Program-made: the position numbers and the translations under genes
Part shown: positions 10,611 to 21,387 of the stretch, piece by piece
Layout: each line of letters starts with the position of its first letter
How positions within the stretch are numbered: position 1 is the first letter of the stretch
The notes under the pieces: generated by a model
The model's input: the letters and a program-made list of their open reading frames with translations, nothing else
Told to the model about the DNA's origin: nothing
Databases searched by the model: none
Source of the DNA: Fonsecaea monophora
Taxonomy: Eukaryota > Ascomycota > Eurotiomycetes > Chaetothyriales > Herpotrichiellaceae
Direction of reading: 5' to 3'
Assembly (NCBI RefSeq): GCF_001642475.1
Contig: NW_019174058.1
Span: 1-64,000 of the forward strand
Length of the DNA: 64,000 bases

Positions 10611-11363
10611 ATGGGTTCAATAACAAACTCAGCCACGTCGACAGGTCCAGTCCCAGGGCTGTTATGGGTCACCACCAGCGTCCAGAAAAAGGACCTACCC
10701 GCCTCGCTGCTCGACGCGTGGTACGAAGAGCACATGGGCGACGTCCTGGCGTGTCCCGGCAACGGTGGACTTTTTCTGCGTTATAAAAACATTGATCCGA
10801 GCGCCGACACACACGTCGATCCCAAATTCGCAGAGCGCGGCACACCAGAAGCATCTGAAAAGTGCATTGGCGAGACACTATGGCCTTACCTCGCCCTGGT
10901 GAAGCTGAGCGATCTAGCCTGGCTGACCAGCAAGCAATTCGACGACATGCCCAGAACTTCCAAGTTGTTGCCTCTTGAGGCGGACGGGTCGACTGGGAGT
11001 GCGTTCACCTGCTGGTGGGGAGCACTGCGAAGTTACGAAACTGTGGGCAAGATTGATGACACCACTGGAAGCACCAGCCGGCCCAAATACTTGCTTAGTG
11101 TACAGACGAGAACTGCAGATGAATCGATTTGGAAGGCCTTGGATGACAAGTACACGACGCAGCCAGGGTTTCGAGGATCAATCAAATATCGCATCGTGCA
11201 AGGGCTGCTGGAATTCGGAGAACCGGGCACGATGCCAGCCGGAATGGCGCTGTATCATTTTGACGGGGAAGCACCTCCCTCTGTGTTCACGGATGGCCAT
11301 GTTGTCAGGACTGATGTGTGGGAGCTGACAAAGGAGGCGGGTGATCTGTCCCTTCGTCTGTAG
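10611..11363 (+). CDS. Hypothetical protein, possible EthD-like dimeric alpha/beta barrel
   Basis: Single-exon frame of 250 residues starting at ATG 10611. I do not recognise a named family with certainty. The opening GLLWVTTSVQ strand followed by a segment with LDAWYEEHMGDVLACPG resembles the start of EthD/dimeric alpha-beta-barrel proteins (strand, then W-Y-x-x-H helix), and a second similar half may begin near LLSVQTRTADESIWKALDD, so two ferredoxin-like halves are plausible. There is no signal peptide or membrane helix. In fungal secondary metabolism such small barrel proteins act as cyclases, decarboxylases or chaperones of aromatic intermediates; that role is inferred only from its place between an AusD-type methyltransferase and a P450. 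It could equally be an unrelated lineage-specific protein. Confidence 0.6.
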   Translation: MGSITNSATSTGPVPGLLWVTTSVQKKDLPASLLDAWYEEHMGDVLACPGNGGLFLRYKNIDPSADTHVDPKFAERGTPEASEKCIGETLWPYLALVKLSDLAWLTSKQFDDMPRTSKLLPLEADGSTGSAFTCWWGALRSYETVGKIDDTTGSTSRPKYLLSVQTRTADESIWKALDDKYTTQPGFRGSIKYRIVQGLLEFGEPGTMPAGMALYHFDGEAPPSVFTDGHVVRTDVWELTKEAGDLSLRL

Positions 11364-13922
11364 TGCAGCTCGAGTCAGTCAGTCGAGGATGATCCCGAAC
11401 TCGGGCAATGTCGCAGGAGGCCAGATTCGGGTAGCGCATCTCACATGCTTATGCCCGGCGCTGGGTCTAAAAGGTGGCCGATTCTGCGGTGTGACAGGCA
11501 GAATCCGAAGATGACTTTGGCGAGGTTGATGGACGTTTATTTGGGCTTCCAAAGCTGCGCGTTGATGGATTGAGCTGGCGTGGTGGCGTTGGAAGCGTGA
11601 CGCAGCCTGCGGTGGGGCGAGTGCACGACCAACTGCACTTTCTCCTGCGCACTGCTCACCATCTCCAGCGCAGGTCGACATGGTTGATGCAATCTTCTCT
11701 CCGCTCTATTACAGAATGAACAGGTTTCTGGTTCAAACAATGCTTGTCTTATGTGCATGTTGCCCTCACGTCATTCCGCAAATCTGAGACGGTTCACCTG
11801 AGGCTATACTTTACCCCTTTCAATGTTGCCGGACAAGTGCTGGCCTAGAGTACTTAAGCCACAACGCCCTCCTTGTGAATACCGCCCTCGAAATGAGAAT
11901 GTGGTCGACGGCATCCCTGGCCTAATGTGCAAAATGAGCCCGCCATTGCGTCTTGACCAAACGTGAACGAGACCGTGCATCGGAAAACCGTCCCCCACAA
12001 CATCCAGCAACACCTAGAGTGGACGGGACGTTGTCAGGGTATTGGAGTCGAGCACAGAAACGATTGCTTTCAGAGACCCTCGATATGTCTAATACAACCA
12101 AGCTTTCATATCTCGAAGCCAGATATTGCTTGATTCTGAATTTGTGCGGTCCAGAGTGCTATTTTGGACTGGACTGGTTCTGAGAGCGGATGCAGCACGG
12201 GATCCAGAGATTCGGGTAACAGGAACAGAAATTGATCATGCGTGAATGAGTGAGTGCAGGTTGAAGGGCATTGGGAAACCCCAGTTCGTCTGATGTTTCA
12301 GATGTTGTGTGGCTAGAGACGCAAGTGTAAGCAATAGGAGGGATCTGAACTATTCTTCACCTTTTATATTCGCCTTTCGTCCAGTCACGGCCCTCAGCGC
12401 TATGTTGGTTAAATAAGGAGATGTTTCGGACTGTCTGCGTCCAGTCGATACCACAAATGGTCAACACTCGGGGAGAAGTGGTATTTATTGATTGTTCGCG
12501 TGGAATAATCGATCTGTGCAACCGAGGATTTAAGATCCAAGCCACCCAGAATCTGGGATCTCGCGTCAGATGTGGAAAAAGCACACAGTTGGACGAGGGG
12601 TGGGGCAGCGATAGTTGTATCGTCCAGGAATATACGAGGTATTTCCTTGTCTCTTCTCTTAGAGGTTCCAATCTGTCCTTGATCCAGTGTGTGGCGTATA
12701 TTGCTCTCACAGCCATATTTGAGAGCAGGTCTCGAATATCGAAATGTCTGTCACTGTTCTTTGGTCCCAAGGTAGCATTGAGAACAACATGGCTCTGGAA
12801 TTCCAGTGGGGCAGTATTGACCAGTTTCTGATCTGAACAAAACCTAGATGCCTAGGTACTTGGACCACAAGAGTACATCCCAGGCGACCGGCCGTTCCCC
12901 GAGCCAGAGGATGGCCCTGCAGGATGTCACCATCTTGCATCTGTGGGACATAAACTGAGCAGTGAGCATTGGATATAATCCATTTTTCGGTATACAGGGG
13001 AGGTATTTGCTCATAGCAGACATGCATGCAGCCTTCGCCCATCTGGAATGCCCTCTATCAGGGCAAGGAGGAAAGGGGCAGTACGACGAGGGTACTATGG
13101 AACGATGTGGTGGAGGAACCAAGGCTGAGGTCATGGTGGTGGACGCCACCAAGACGCTTCCCCTCATTTCGCTGACTAACGATTCAGGGAGAAGAATCGT
13201 CCACGTCGTACGAGGCACTTTCATAGTGCTAGATACCTAGGAGGGCACCCACGGGCACCCTCGGGCACTCATAGTCAATCACAAGGCACCGCGGCACCCA
13301 ACGGGCATCCCAATAATAGGTGCCTGTGCTGCTACCTCTGGGTGGTCGTAACCCCGCCCGCCATGTTTACTTTCTCGACGCCTTCTTTTGTACGAGGCAC
13401 CTAATTACGTGTGTGCTAGGATTACTCTGTACTTACTGCGCCATCACCTCGACTTCCTCCGCCTCCTCATCCTCCTCCTCCGCACAAACAACACCACTGC
13501 ACACGGCCGCCATCAAGTGTGCCACCCAAAAGATGGGGCCTGCACGTGCCAAACAAGCCTCTGAAATGACCAAGTTCCCCAAACGCAGACAAAAGCCCCA
13601 CGTCCAGAAAAGCACAAGCACACCAAGTCCATTCTCCCAAAACCACCAAAGCCCTCAACCAGTGGGACGCAGGCTAAATGAGGAGTTGCTCTCGCACAAA
13701 TGCCGAGAGCAGAGGCACGGTATGGCAGCATGCCGATAGGCAGTAATGGACTATGGATTATCAAAAATGGGCATCTTCAAGCAAATCAACCTTTCCCCCG
13801 TACAAATCCTTCTGGGGATCGCAATATAATCCAGCTCTCCTCCACAAGTCACCCTGACATCGGTCTGAACCAGATGGTGGTCTGAGATTCCTACACAATT
13901 TCGACTGAACCAGCCATTCATC
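11364..13922. other. Long gene-free region (2.6 kb)
   Basis: No supportable gene. Two opposing open frames of about 136 codons (12357-12770 minus and 12421-12831 plus) overlap almost completely and neither shows domain-like sequence. A degenerate GGCACCC-type repeat lies at 13241-13310 and CCTAGG sites at 12851 and 13236. The last 600 bases include CT-rich sequence before the P450 start. It may be a decayed gene or a long promoter region. Confidence 0.5.
13241..13310. repeat. Degenerate GGGCACCC-type tandem repeat
   Basis: At least six GGGCA(C/T)CC or GGCACC(C/G) units spaced 6-16 bases apart, interrupted by a short unique stretch near 13270-13285. It starts just after a CCTAGG site and lies about 610 bases upstream of the P450 gene. 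Confidence 0.65.
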
Positions 13923-15867
13923 ATGGGTGTAATGCTTCACCTCCAACATGCGGCTCCTAGTGCCAGCCAAATTGCCATCGGGCTTGCATTTTTCGGGCTG
14001 CTGGCTCTCATCGCCGACTATGCCCGGATGCTCCTTTTGAGGAGAAAGATGGTAAGAACAATCGCAGATTGCTTGACCACAGATTGAGTAGCACTGATCC
14101 TCGCTAACTGGCTTCCACATACAGCCTCCTGGTCCACTTCCTTGGCCGATCGTGGGTAACACATTCCAGCTGCCAGACAACAAGCCCTGGATTTACTTCG
14201 AGACCCTCGCCAAGCAGTACAAAACTCCCGTCATCACGTACTGGATCGGAAGGAGTCCCACAGTATGGATCTGCGATGCCTGGGCTGCTTCTGAGATGTT
14301 GGACAAGCGAGCGGGTATCTACTCGTCTCGACCTCGAATGGTCGTTTTTGGAGAACTTTCGATGGGCCAGTCGAATATCGTCTCTATGTTTTACGGGGAT
14401 CGATGGCGACTGCATCGCAAATTGACCCACATGGGTGTCGGTCTGCAGCATGTTCGCAGCTACAGCGGCTTCCAGAACAACGAAAGCAAAGTCGTGGCGT
14501 TGGATTTGGTCCGAGACCCTGCCGACTATGTCATGCACTTCGAACGGTATGCCGCCTCGGTCGTGAGCATTATCGGCTTCAATCGTCGCATTAAGAGCAA
14601 AGAGGATCCCATCATCACAGAAGTCATTGCTGTCATGCAAAGAGCCGCCGAACTGAACGTCCCAGGCAAGACCTTCCCAATGTTGATGGAAACATTCCCT
14701 TGTAAGTCCCAGCTTTTCCGGAGAGACATGAGCAGAATCACCAAATTAACGATGAACACAGGGCTTTCGTACTTTCCCAACTGGATGGCACCCTGGAAGT
14801 GCGGGCTCGGAGCTGGAAAGGGGCGTGGCCGTTCATTTTACTATGCTCTCGCGGAAGAAGCCGTGCGCAAGAGCAATGGCGACACATGTTACGCCAAGAA
14901 GATCTTTGACGAAGCCCCCAAGTATAATCTATCCACCCTGGAGATCGCTTCGCTCAACGGGAATCTTTTTGGCGCGGGCAGTGATACCTCGAGTTCCACT
15001 CTCATCACGTTCATTCTGGCTTGTTGCGCCTTTCCCGAAGTCCTGCCCAAGGCGTGGGAGGAGCTTGACCGTGTGGTTGGATCGTACCGAAGCCCGAACC
15101 TGGACGACGACCTGCCTTATATCCGCGCGTTTGTGAAGGAGGTATTCAGATGGCGATCGGTGGCCATCATTGGCGGCCAACCACATGCTCCAATTCAAGA
15201 CGACTATTTCAGGGTAAAGCTGCTTGCATTCTTCGCGGTATGGCTTCTCACAGACCTTTTGACTAACACTCGACGTTATGCAGGACTGGTACATCCCCAA
15301 GAACACATGGGTGCAGGGCAACGTGTGGGCGATCCACCGCAATGAGAACGAGTTCCCAGAACCCGACCGCTTCTGCCCCGAACGCTTCTTCGAAGGCCAC
15401 CCATTGCACCGACCCTTCCCGAATGAGAAGGGCTACATGACATTTGGCTGGGGTCGGCGTGTCTGCAGCGGTCAGGGGTTGGCTGAACAGGGCACGTTCC
15501 TGACGGTGGCAAGAATTCTCTGGGGCTTCAACATCCAGAAAGCATTGGACAAGGACGGGAAGGAAATCCCCGTGGATATTTTTGCATACACGTAAGTCAC
15601 GCCGGAGTTGCAGTATTTCCCTCTTTGGCGCACGCGTTACCTCATACCGGTATGGACATACTAACACTTCTTTTTTTTCTTCTTTCCCACCACAGAAACG
15701 GCCTGAACATGCGCCCCGAACCGTTCGAATGCCGCATCACGCCACGCACGCCCGAGATCAAGGAGACGATCGAGCGCGAAGGGAAGCAGGCGCTCGAGGA
15801 GCTGGCCCAGTACGACGGCGAGAGCCAGTATCGCATGAGCACTTTTTACCTAGAAGATAAATTGTAG
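13923..15867 (+). CDS. Cytochrome P450 monooxygenase, 5 exons
   Basis: Membrane-anchored class II (microsomal) P450 of 545 residues. Exons: 13923-14051, 14125-14701, 14762-15213, 15284-15591, 15696-15867; the sum is 1638 bases. Seen: an N-terminal membrane helix (about residues 15-40) followed by the proline-rich hinge PPGPLPWPIVGN; oxygen-binding I-helix GAGSDTSS (306-313); ExxR pair E362/R365 in KEVFRWR; and heme loop FGWGRRVCSG with the cysteine ligand at C447. All hallmark residues are present. Its closest named relatives appear to be fungal secondary-metabolism P450s of the O-methylsterigmatocystin-oxidoreductase/CYP2-like type. The second intron (14702-14761) is 60 bases with no in-frame stop, so retention would insert 20 residues. 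Located downstream of the methyltransferase and small protein, all on the plus strand. Confidence 0.92.
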
Positions 15868-16682
15868 ATTCTTCTTTCGCCCAACACAACATGGCATGCG
15901 ATGGATGGAAGAAGCTGAGCGGACTTGATTTCTGAACAGAGCCTCTGCTGGAAGGAAGGAATGAAGGCATGACAGAGGGGGGGAGAGGTATATAAGCATA
16001 TAAATAAGCAAGACGAATAAATGAATGAGATGAACTGTAATGGACCCCTGGCTTCCACTCAACTGGAGCTTCAATTGAATTGAATTGAGCGAACCGCCGA
16101 AAAAAAGATTAAGACCAAACCCTTGACAAAATCCATGTTCTTTCTACCAGTATTTGAAAGAGGTAAAACCCATTTGTCTGGAAGTAGCAACTACATAACC
16201 TCATTATCACATACCCCGTAAACTTGGCTGGGGTGTTGTTTCGTCGTCGTCATCATCATCACCTGGTTGAACTGGCAACTTTGGCTAATTGGAGGAGGCT
16301 GGCGGGCTGACTGGTTGACCGGCTCATTGATAGATAGGTAGGCTGTGAGACTAGTGGCAGGCTAAAAAACCGATAGATAGATCGATAGGCAGACTGGGAG
16401 ACTCGATATCGATGGATGTTTAGTTTCCTCGCGGCGTAGTGTGTTGCACGATCGTGTACACCGTGTGAGTGAGAAGACACTCTTCGTGTCTCAATGGGAG
16501 TCAAAAATCGAGGCTACAGTCGGCGTGAGGAGACGCCGTACCACGCCTTGTATCCTCGCGCTGCCGTATCGATGACTTTATCAGCACCTTCGTCATGGCT
16601 CGGGGTGTTATGAGGCGAGGTGCTGTACAAGCCAGAACGGAACAGCGGTACATTCCTTGTTTGGTTCTCCCCCTCTTCAGCG
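15868..16682. other. Convergent intergenic region
   Basis: Lies between the 3' ends of the P450 and the regulator. It holds GATA/TAGATAGG-type short repeats around 16330-16400 and a CATCATCATC run at 16250, nothing gene-like. Confidence 0.5.
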
Positions 16683-18551
16683 TCAAGCATGGTTCAGAAT
16701 ATCCCGCCACCTCGACCACGGGATGATAGGTGCGCGAGGTTCCCTCTGACAAAGTAGCTCGAGCAGGAAAATGTCCATTTCTGGATACCATGGATACCTG
16801 CGCAAAATGGCGGCTGGGGACTGCTGGTCCACAAGGACGCTTAGACGCTCTCTGACACAGTGGAACTCTGTAACCGGCCACGACGAGTAAGTGAGATCGC
16901 CCCTCCCGGTAAAGATGTCGTTGCCCATGGCGGCGAGAAACAAAAGCCACATGTAGTCGTTGTCTTGTGCTGGTTGACGCGCTTGTTCCAGCGCCTGCGA
17001 GACACTGTGGAGGACTTGCTCAATCTTCTGGCATGTTTTGCTGAAGTTGAAGTTGTGGGCCAGATCCAAGAATTTGAAGTTCATCAACATCATCCCACAA
17101 AGACACGCGGCGGCCATCAATGTTTGCTTGACCTTGTTCACATCATCCCGCGTGGGCGACTGCGCAAGTTCTGTCGCGTCCACATACCCAGTGGTACAGA
17201 AGCCGCTGATAGCAGTGCTCCGACTGTTTATCCAATGGACAACCGACTCTTGTAACTTGGTATCAGTGATCTCGCCCACTATCCTCTTTGCATTCACAAT
17301 CTCATGGGCACTCTCCAGCAGCCTCCACATCTTTTCGTCGAATGCAGCCTCCGGTGTTGCGCTCTTGGCACCATCAGTAACGGCAATGCCATGTTTATCT
17401 TCTAGTTCTCGAAGAGCTTCGTCAAACGGATGCTGCGAACGTGGGCCGGGGTCGTATCGTTCCGGCGATATTTCGGGTCTCTTCAGCAGTGATATGGAGA
17501 TCCACGCATCGCTGATCATGAGGAGATTTTGGGCGTCCACCAGAACTCCAGGTGTCGTCGATGCCATGGCCCAGAGGCCACGCAAATGAACGAGTGCCGA
17601 TTCATCATCAGAGACGTGAAAGTCAAGAGAGATGAGGAGGCGAATCAATGTAGTGACACCAGGTGAAAAGCCGTGTTTCACTAGCCTATCTCGAAGGAGT
17701 GCGACAGCCTTGGTTTTATGCAACAGCTGCCGGGTCATGGACTGCTCGGAAAGCTGCGGGGAAAGCTCTCCTTTTACGGCATAACCTGCGGCCAGGATAG
17801 CATGGATTTCAGCTTCGTCTCCTATAGTTTTGTCCAGATGAACGTGCGAACTGGAAGTGTCGGCTATTGGAGCCCTCCACACTGCGCTCGTCTGGTCTGG
17901 CGAGGCCACAAACACGAAAAATCGCTGAGCTAGTCGGATGATCTCGTGGTCTGGAGTAGCAAGAGGTACCGCGGCAGCCGAGAAGGGGTCAGAATTACCC
18001 TTCCAAAGGCCTAGAGAGGGTTTTTTGATCGCCCAAGCACGCCTGTTCCATAGCTCGTAGGAGGCCGTTCGTTGTTGGTCAATATTTTCTTGGCTGCCCT
18101 CGAAAGGGTAAACAGGATGACTATGCTCGTCGCCACGCACCCTTTCGACCACTGAACGTCGTACGATGTCTCGCGAAGCGCTCCCGTCGTCTTGTAACTG
18201 ACTGGGGTCGGTGACTGCCCGTGCAGGCGCAGAATGGTCCACTAGGACGGCGTCTGATGGACCAGCCCCTGGGAATCGTGATGCTGCCGCTGGAAGAATC
18301 GATCGTTGGGCTGCCACAGCCTTGCTGCTAGATGCATGCAATCGCCTGAGCCTCTCTTCTTTCAACCATTTGCGATGTGTCTTGGACACATGCGAGGATA
18401 TAGTGAAACTCTCGTCTCGACTTCGGGCCAGGGTCGCCGAGGTTTTGTTGATGAATAGAAATGGGCCATCGTACGGCTTCGGGACCTTCCCGTCATCGTC
18501 GTCGTTGCTGTCTTTGTCCATCTTCGTCTCTTTGTAGCCTGCCCAAGGCAA
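16683..18551 (-). CDS. Fungal transcription-factor-like protein without zinc cluster
   Basis: Single open frame of 622 residues (612 if translation starts at the in-frame ATG 18521, which removes the first ten residues). The N-terminus carries the pattern FLFINK...LARSRDESFTISSHVSKTHRKW, which recurs at the start of a large group of fungal proteins annotated as Fungal_trans_2 (PF11951-like) regulators; the remainder is mostly alpha-helical and resembles that domain (LFLAAMGNDIF, YPEMDIFLLE). No Zn2Cys6 motif is visible in the frame, so direct DNA binding by a zinc cluster is not supported. It faces the P450 tail-to-tail and could be a local regulator of the adjacent accessory genes; that is inference from position only. 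I cannot exclude a missing 5' exon coding for a zinc cluster upstream of 18551. Confidence 0.75.
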   Translation of the reverse strand: MPWAGYKETKMDKDSNDDDDGKVPKPYDGPFLFINKTSATLARSRDESFTISSHVSKTHRKWLKEERLRRLHASSSKAVAAQRSILPAAASRFPGAGPSDAVLVDHSAPARAVTDPSQLQDDGSASRDIVRRSVVERVRGDEHSHPVYPFEGSQENIDQQRTASYELWNRRAWAIKKPSLGLWKGNSDPFSAAAVPLATPDHEIIRLAQRFFVFVASPDQTSAVWRAPIADTSSSHVHLDKTIGDEAEIHAILAAGYAVKGELSPQLSEQSMTRQLLHKTKAVALLRDRLVKHGFSPGVTTLIRLLISLDFHVSDDESALVHLRGLWAMASTTPGVLVDAQNLLMISDAWISISLLKRPEISPERYDPGPRSQHPFDEALRELEDKHGIAVTDGAKSATPEAAFDEKMWRLLESAHEIVNAKRIVGEITDTKLQESVVHWINSRSTAISGFCTTGYVDATELAQSPTRDDVNKVKQTLMAAACLCGMMLMNFKFLDLAHNFNFSKTCQKIEQVLHSVSQALEQARQPAQDNDYMWLLFLAAMGNDIFTGRGDLTYSSWPVTEFHCVRERLSVLVDQQSPAAILRRYPWYPEMDIFLLELLCQREPRAPIIPWSRWRDILNHA

Positions 18552-19773
18552 TAGATCTTGAGACCACCCATATCATACAAACTGGCTGATGACAAAGACG
18601 ATTCATTTAATATGGGCTGGAGATGGTGCTGGAGCCTCGAGGGGCGCTGATGGCATTCTGAAAGCGCCTATGCACCAGAGGAGGTGTGATTCGATGAGGA
18701 TGGCCACGGATAGCTTGACCGGGGACGGATTTCAGCATTGGGTCGTCGGGTTGGACAGCGGCCACGAGGCGACGAGGAGGGTTGAAGTCTCATCAAAAGA
18801 GGCTTTCGCAGGTTTTCGCACCAAGCGACTGCCAAGGACGAGCACAAACCCAACTGGGTTTGTGCTGGGGTTTGTGCTGCCCACCACGACCAAATCCAGC
18901 AAGCACCACCAGCCTCACAAACACCAGCTTGAACAAGCCTAACCTCTTTGAATCCAACCGCTAATCGACTAAATAGGCCTCCTCTCTCGACATGCAGACC
19001 ATATTCAGCATCTTTCTCGAGCTTCTCTATCTCCGTTCCACGAGAGACGAAGTACAAATTATCTTCCAGCCGTCTCGGGGACCAGCGGACGAATCGTTCC
19101 TCTTCCTACCCTTTACCTATACTTTCCTCGCCTTTCCCTCCATGCCGCAGCGTTTCATCAGCAATGCAGATTAGGTGAATGCAGCGCGCCGGGCGCAGGC
19201 TTCCGTTCCGCCATGGTCGCGTTTTGCAGAGATACCTTTCCGCTTTGCCAGGGTGCGCCAGTATACGAGGTTCAGATCCCCTCCATCCTTACCTCTTGAA
19301 GCACATCGGGATCTCGGTGACGTGCGAGGCTTGAGCCGTTTCCGAAAGAGGGGTATGCCGCTGGCTACGAGGTGCTTTCAGACAGAGTCCAATGGCGCTC
19401 TGACGGGGATTGCGAATCCCGATGGGCGGCACAAATCACTGGACAACACACCCCAATGCGCATGAACAACATAATAATACCCAAGTTCGGGCAAGTGGTT
19501 AACCTGCAAGATGGCGCAATGGTTATAATGCAAATTGTTGCTTTCTATGTATTGACTGAACATGCACACTAACAAATAGCTTCACCTTCCCACCGCGGTC
19601 CAGGTTGAAGCACCGAAGTTTTTGCGATGCTAAACTCCCCATTACGAATCACTTTGACAAGATCACTTGGTTCGACAAGCACATCCACTCGTGGGCAGGC
19701 ACTAATGCGTTCGTTCGCCTTTGCTGTTGAGTCACCCAGGCCCGACTAGCATCTGTTGGCGCAGTTTTCGATC
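18552..19773. other. Intergenic region between divergent/convergent genes
   Basis: Carries the regulator's promoter. Contains a 12-base inverted repeat at 18841, short open frames without similarity, and a TTCATTTAATATGG sequence near 18602 that could be TATA-like for the regulator. No RNA gene was recognised. Confidence 0.45.
18841..18878. promoter_or_regulatory. Perfect inverted repeat plus direct copy upstream of regulator
   Basis: AGCACAAACCCA (18841-18852) is followed after two bases by its exact reverse complement TGGGTTTGTGCT (18855-18866), and a third arm GGGTTTGTGCT follows at 18868-18878. It lies 290 bases upstream of the regulator start codon. It could be an operator for a dimeric factor or a transcript hairpin; function unproven. 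Confidence 0.5.
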
Positions 19774-20850
19774 TCAAATCTTCAATTTCGACCATCCGCG
19801 ACCCCTGCCTCGGGCTTTCAGAGTATCGCCGACGTTATGTCTGACTCCCCTAGCGCTCCTCGAGGCCAGCTTTCTTGCGGAATCAATGACATGGCTGAAT
19901 CGTGTTTTACCAATGCGGTACTCACGGCCCCGCCTCGAACCAGCCGGGACCATTGGTGTATAGAAATGGGACGCATCGAAACTCTGCGATTGGGATGATC
20001 CAGACCGTCTCAGCGAAAGCAGGCCTACATCCTCGCCATCGTCATCACTGTTGCTATCCGTGTACTCGACATTGTCGGCATAAGGTTTCTTTATGGATTC
20101 CGCATTCTGAGTCGTGCTGTTGTTTTCTCCTGCGCCACGGTAGATTGGGGTACGAGGCTTGCTTTTGATTTTTGGCTTTTCTTTGTCTTGTTCAGGCAAC
20201 TTCGACCGCATCGGAGAGAAGATGGCGGACATTCTCCTTGGCTGAGATGTGAGGACGGAAGGACGTTCCACCTCTTCCACAACCAGAGGAAGCGGCCTGC
20301 GCTTCTGTTGCTCTGATGTGACTTCGGCCGAAGCAGAATCGTGCTTTGTTTGCATTATGAAAACTGTCGACAGCCTCTTGCTTCGGGACTTGACCTCGGA
20401 TACCACATTCCTTCCACGCTCCGTTGCGCTCGAGAGCAGTGAGGCCCGCTTTCTTTTGCTGCTGATTTTGATGTGGGAGTTCAGCTTCTCGCCTGCACTC
20501 TCATGCTTCTCTTGTTGCTCGCTCTCGCATGGCGTCTTCTGCAGCCGCTGGCCCTGCAGCTTGATGGCCTCTCGGATCTTCAGAACATATTCGGGAACTG
20601 CTGCGGATTGATCGACGGGACTGGTGCCGTCGTCAATCTGGGTCGCTCCACCAGCTACATGCAAGCAGGGCAGACAATGGATGTCGTGTTCTGCCTCGGG
20701 CCATTCTTCTTGAATCGTGTCCATCCGCAACACCTTGTCTGACGCAGCCCCCTGTGCTTTGATGTCGGATGTATCGCGCAGTGCTGCAACGATCGAACAG
20801 GGTATCTCCACGTCCGCCGACAATGGCGACGACTGTCTGGGTGCGCTCAT
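19774..20850 (-). CDS. Hypothetical disordered Ser/Lys/Arg-rich protein
   Basis: Open frame of 358 residues from ATG 20850 (MSAPRQSS); an in-frame ATG at 20892 would add 14 residues. I do not recognise a domain. The sequence is rich in Ser, Lys, Arg and Glu with several basic patches (SSKRKRASLL, SRSKRLSTVF, QPRRMSAIFSPMRSK) and ends in an Arg/Gly-rich tail (RGVRHNVGDTLKARGRGRGW), which suggests an intrinsically disordered nuclear or nucleic-acid-associated protein. The repeated R-x-x-S patches look like basophilic kinase sites. Two repeats of the type KRxSxxF are visible (KRLSTVF, RRMSAIF). A TATA-like TATATATACC element on the minus strand near 20970 lies about 120 bases upstream of the ATG. 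Real coding status is likely but not certain. Confidence 0.6.
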   Translation of the reverse strand: MSAPRQSSPLSADVEIPCSIVAALRDTSDIKAQGAASDKVLRMDTIQEEWPEAEHDIHCLPCLHVAGGATQIDDGTSPVDQSAAVPEYVLKIREAIKLQGQRLQKTPCESEQQEKHESAGEKLNSHIKISSKRKRASLLSSATERGRNVVSEVKSRSKRLSTVFIMQTKHDSASAEVTSEQQKRRPLPLVVEEVERPSVLTSQPRRMSAIFSPMRSKLPEQDKEKPKIKSKPRTPIYRGAGENNSTTQNAESIKKPYADNVEYTDSNSDDDGEDVGLLSLRRSGSSQSQSFDASHFYTPMVPAGSRRGREYRIGKTRFSHVIDSARKLASRSARGVRHNVGDTLKARGRGRGWSKLKI

Positions 20851-21387
20851 ATCTGAAAATTTGTTACCAAGGAAAGAAAGTAAGTTGCGCAACTAAACGA
20901 ACACGAGAAGCAAGCAGATACAAACTGTGAGATCGATGGTGGTATATCTGCACACTGTTGAATTCAGAGGTATATATGTCCTCGACAGAGGGGATACTAT
21001 CGAGAGATTTATCAAACATTCGCAGGATGGGTCGCCAGAAATAGAAACAAAGAACACACGCACTCCTGACTAGGTCTGACAAAGAATCATGGACCTTGGA
21101 AACAATGGTTTGAGAATATGATTGTCGAGGGCTGCGACAAGTATTCTTTCTTCATCGTGGAACAGGACAAAGAATCGCCAAACTCAAAATAGACTGCCTG
21201 GGCCATTGGTCACCCTTACCACTTGCCAGCTGGTTGGAATGGACGAACAAACCCAATGTCAAAAGAGGTGGAAAAAAGGACGACAACATTTCGATAGGTT
21301 GCTTGTTGGGTTCGAGAACTTCGAAATTTATTCCCAGGCGCGGATATATGTCATCCTAAACTGGCCTCGATTGTCCCGTTGTCGTCT
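20851..21387. other. Intergenic region, promoter of hypothetical gene
   Basis: Between the 3' end of the permease and the 5' end of the disordered protein gene, both on the minus strand. Apart from the TATA-like element near 20970, nothing is recognised. Confidence 0.45.

Noticed and set aside
12357..12831. Two overlapping opposing open frames of about 136 codons
   Set aside because: They cover the same bases on both strands and neither shows protein-like patterns.
19240..19320. Possible tRNA-like T-arm (GGTTCAGATCC)
   Set aside because: The T-loop base at the invariant adenine is wrong and no acceptor, D or anticodon arms fold around it.
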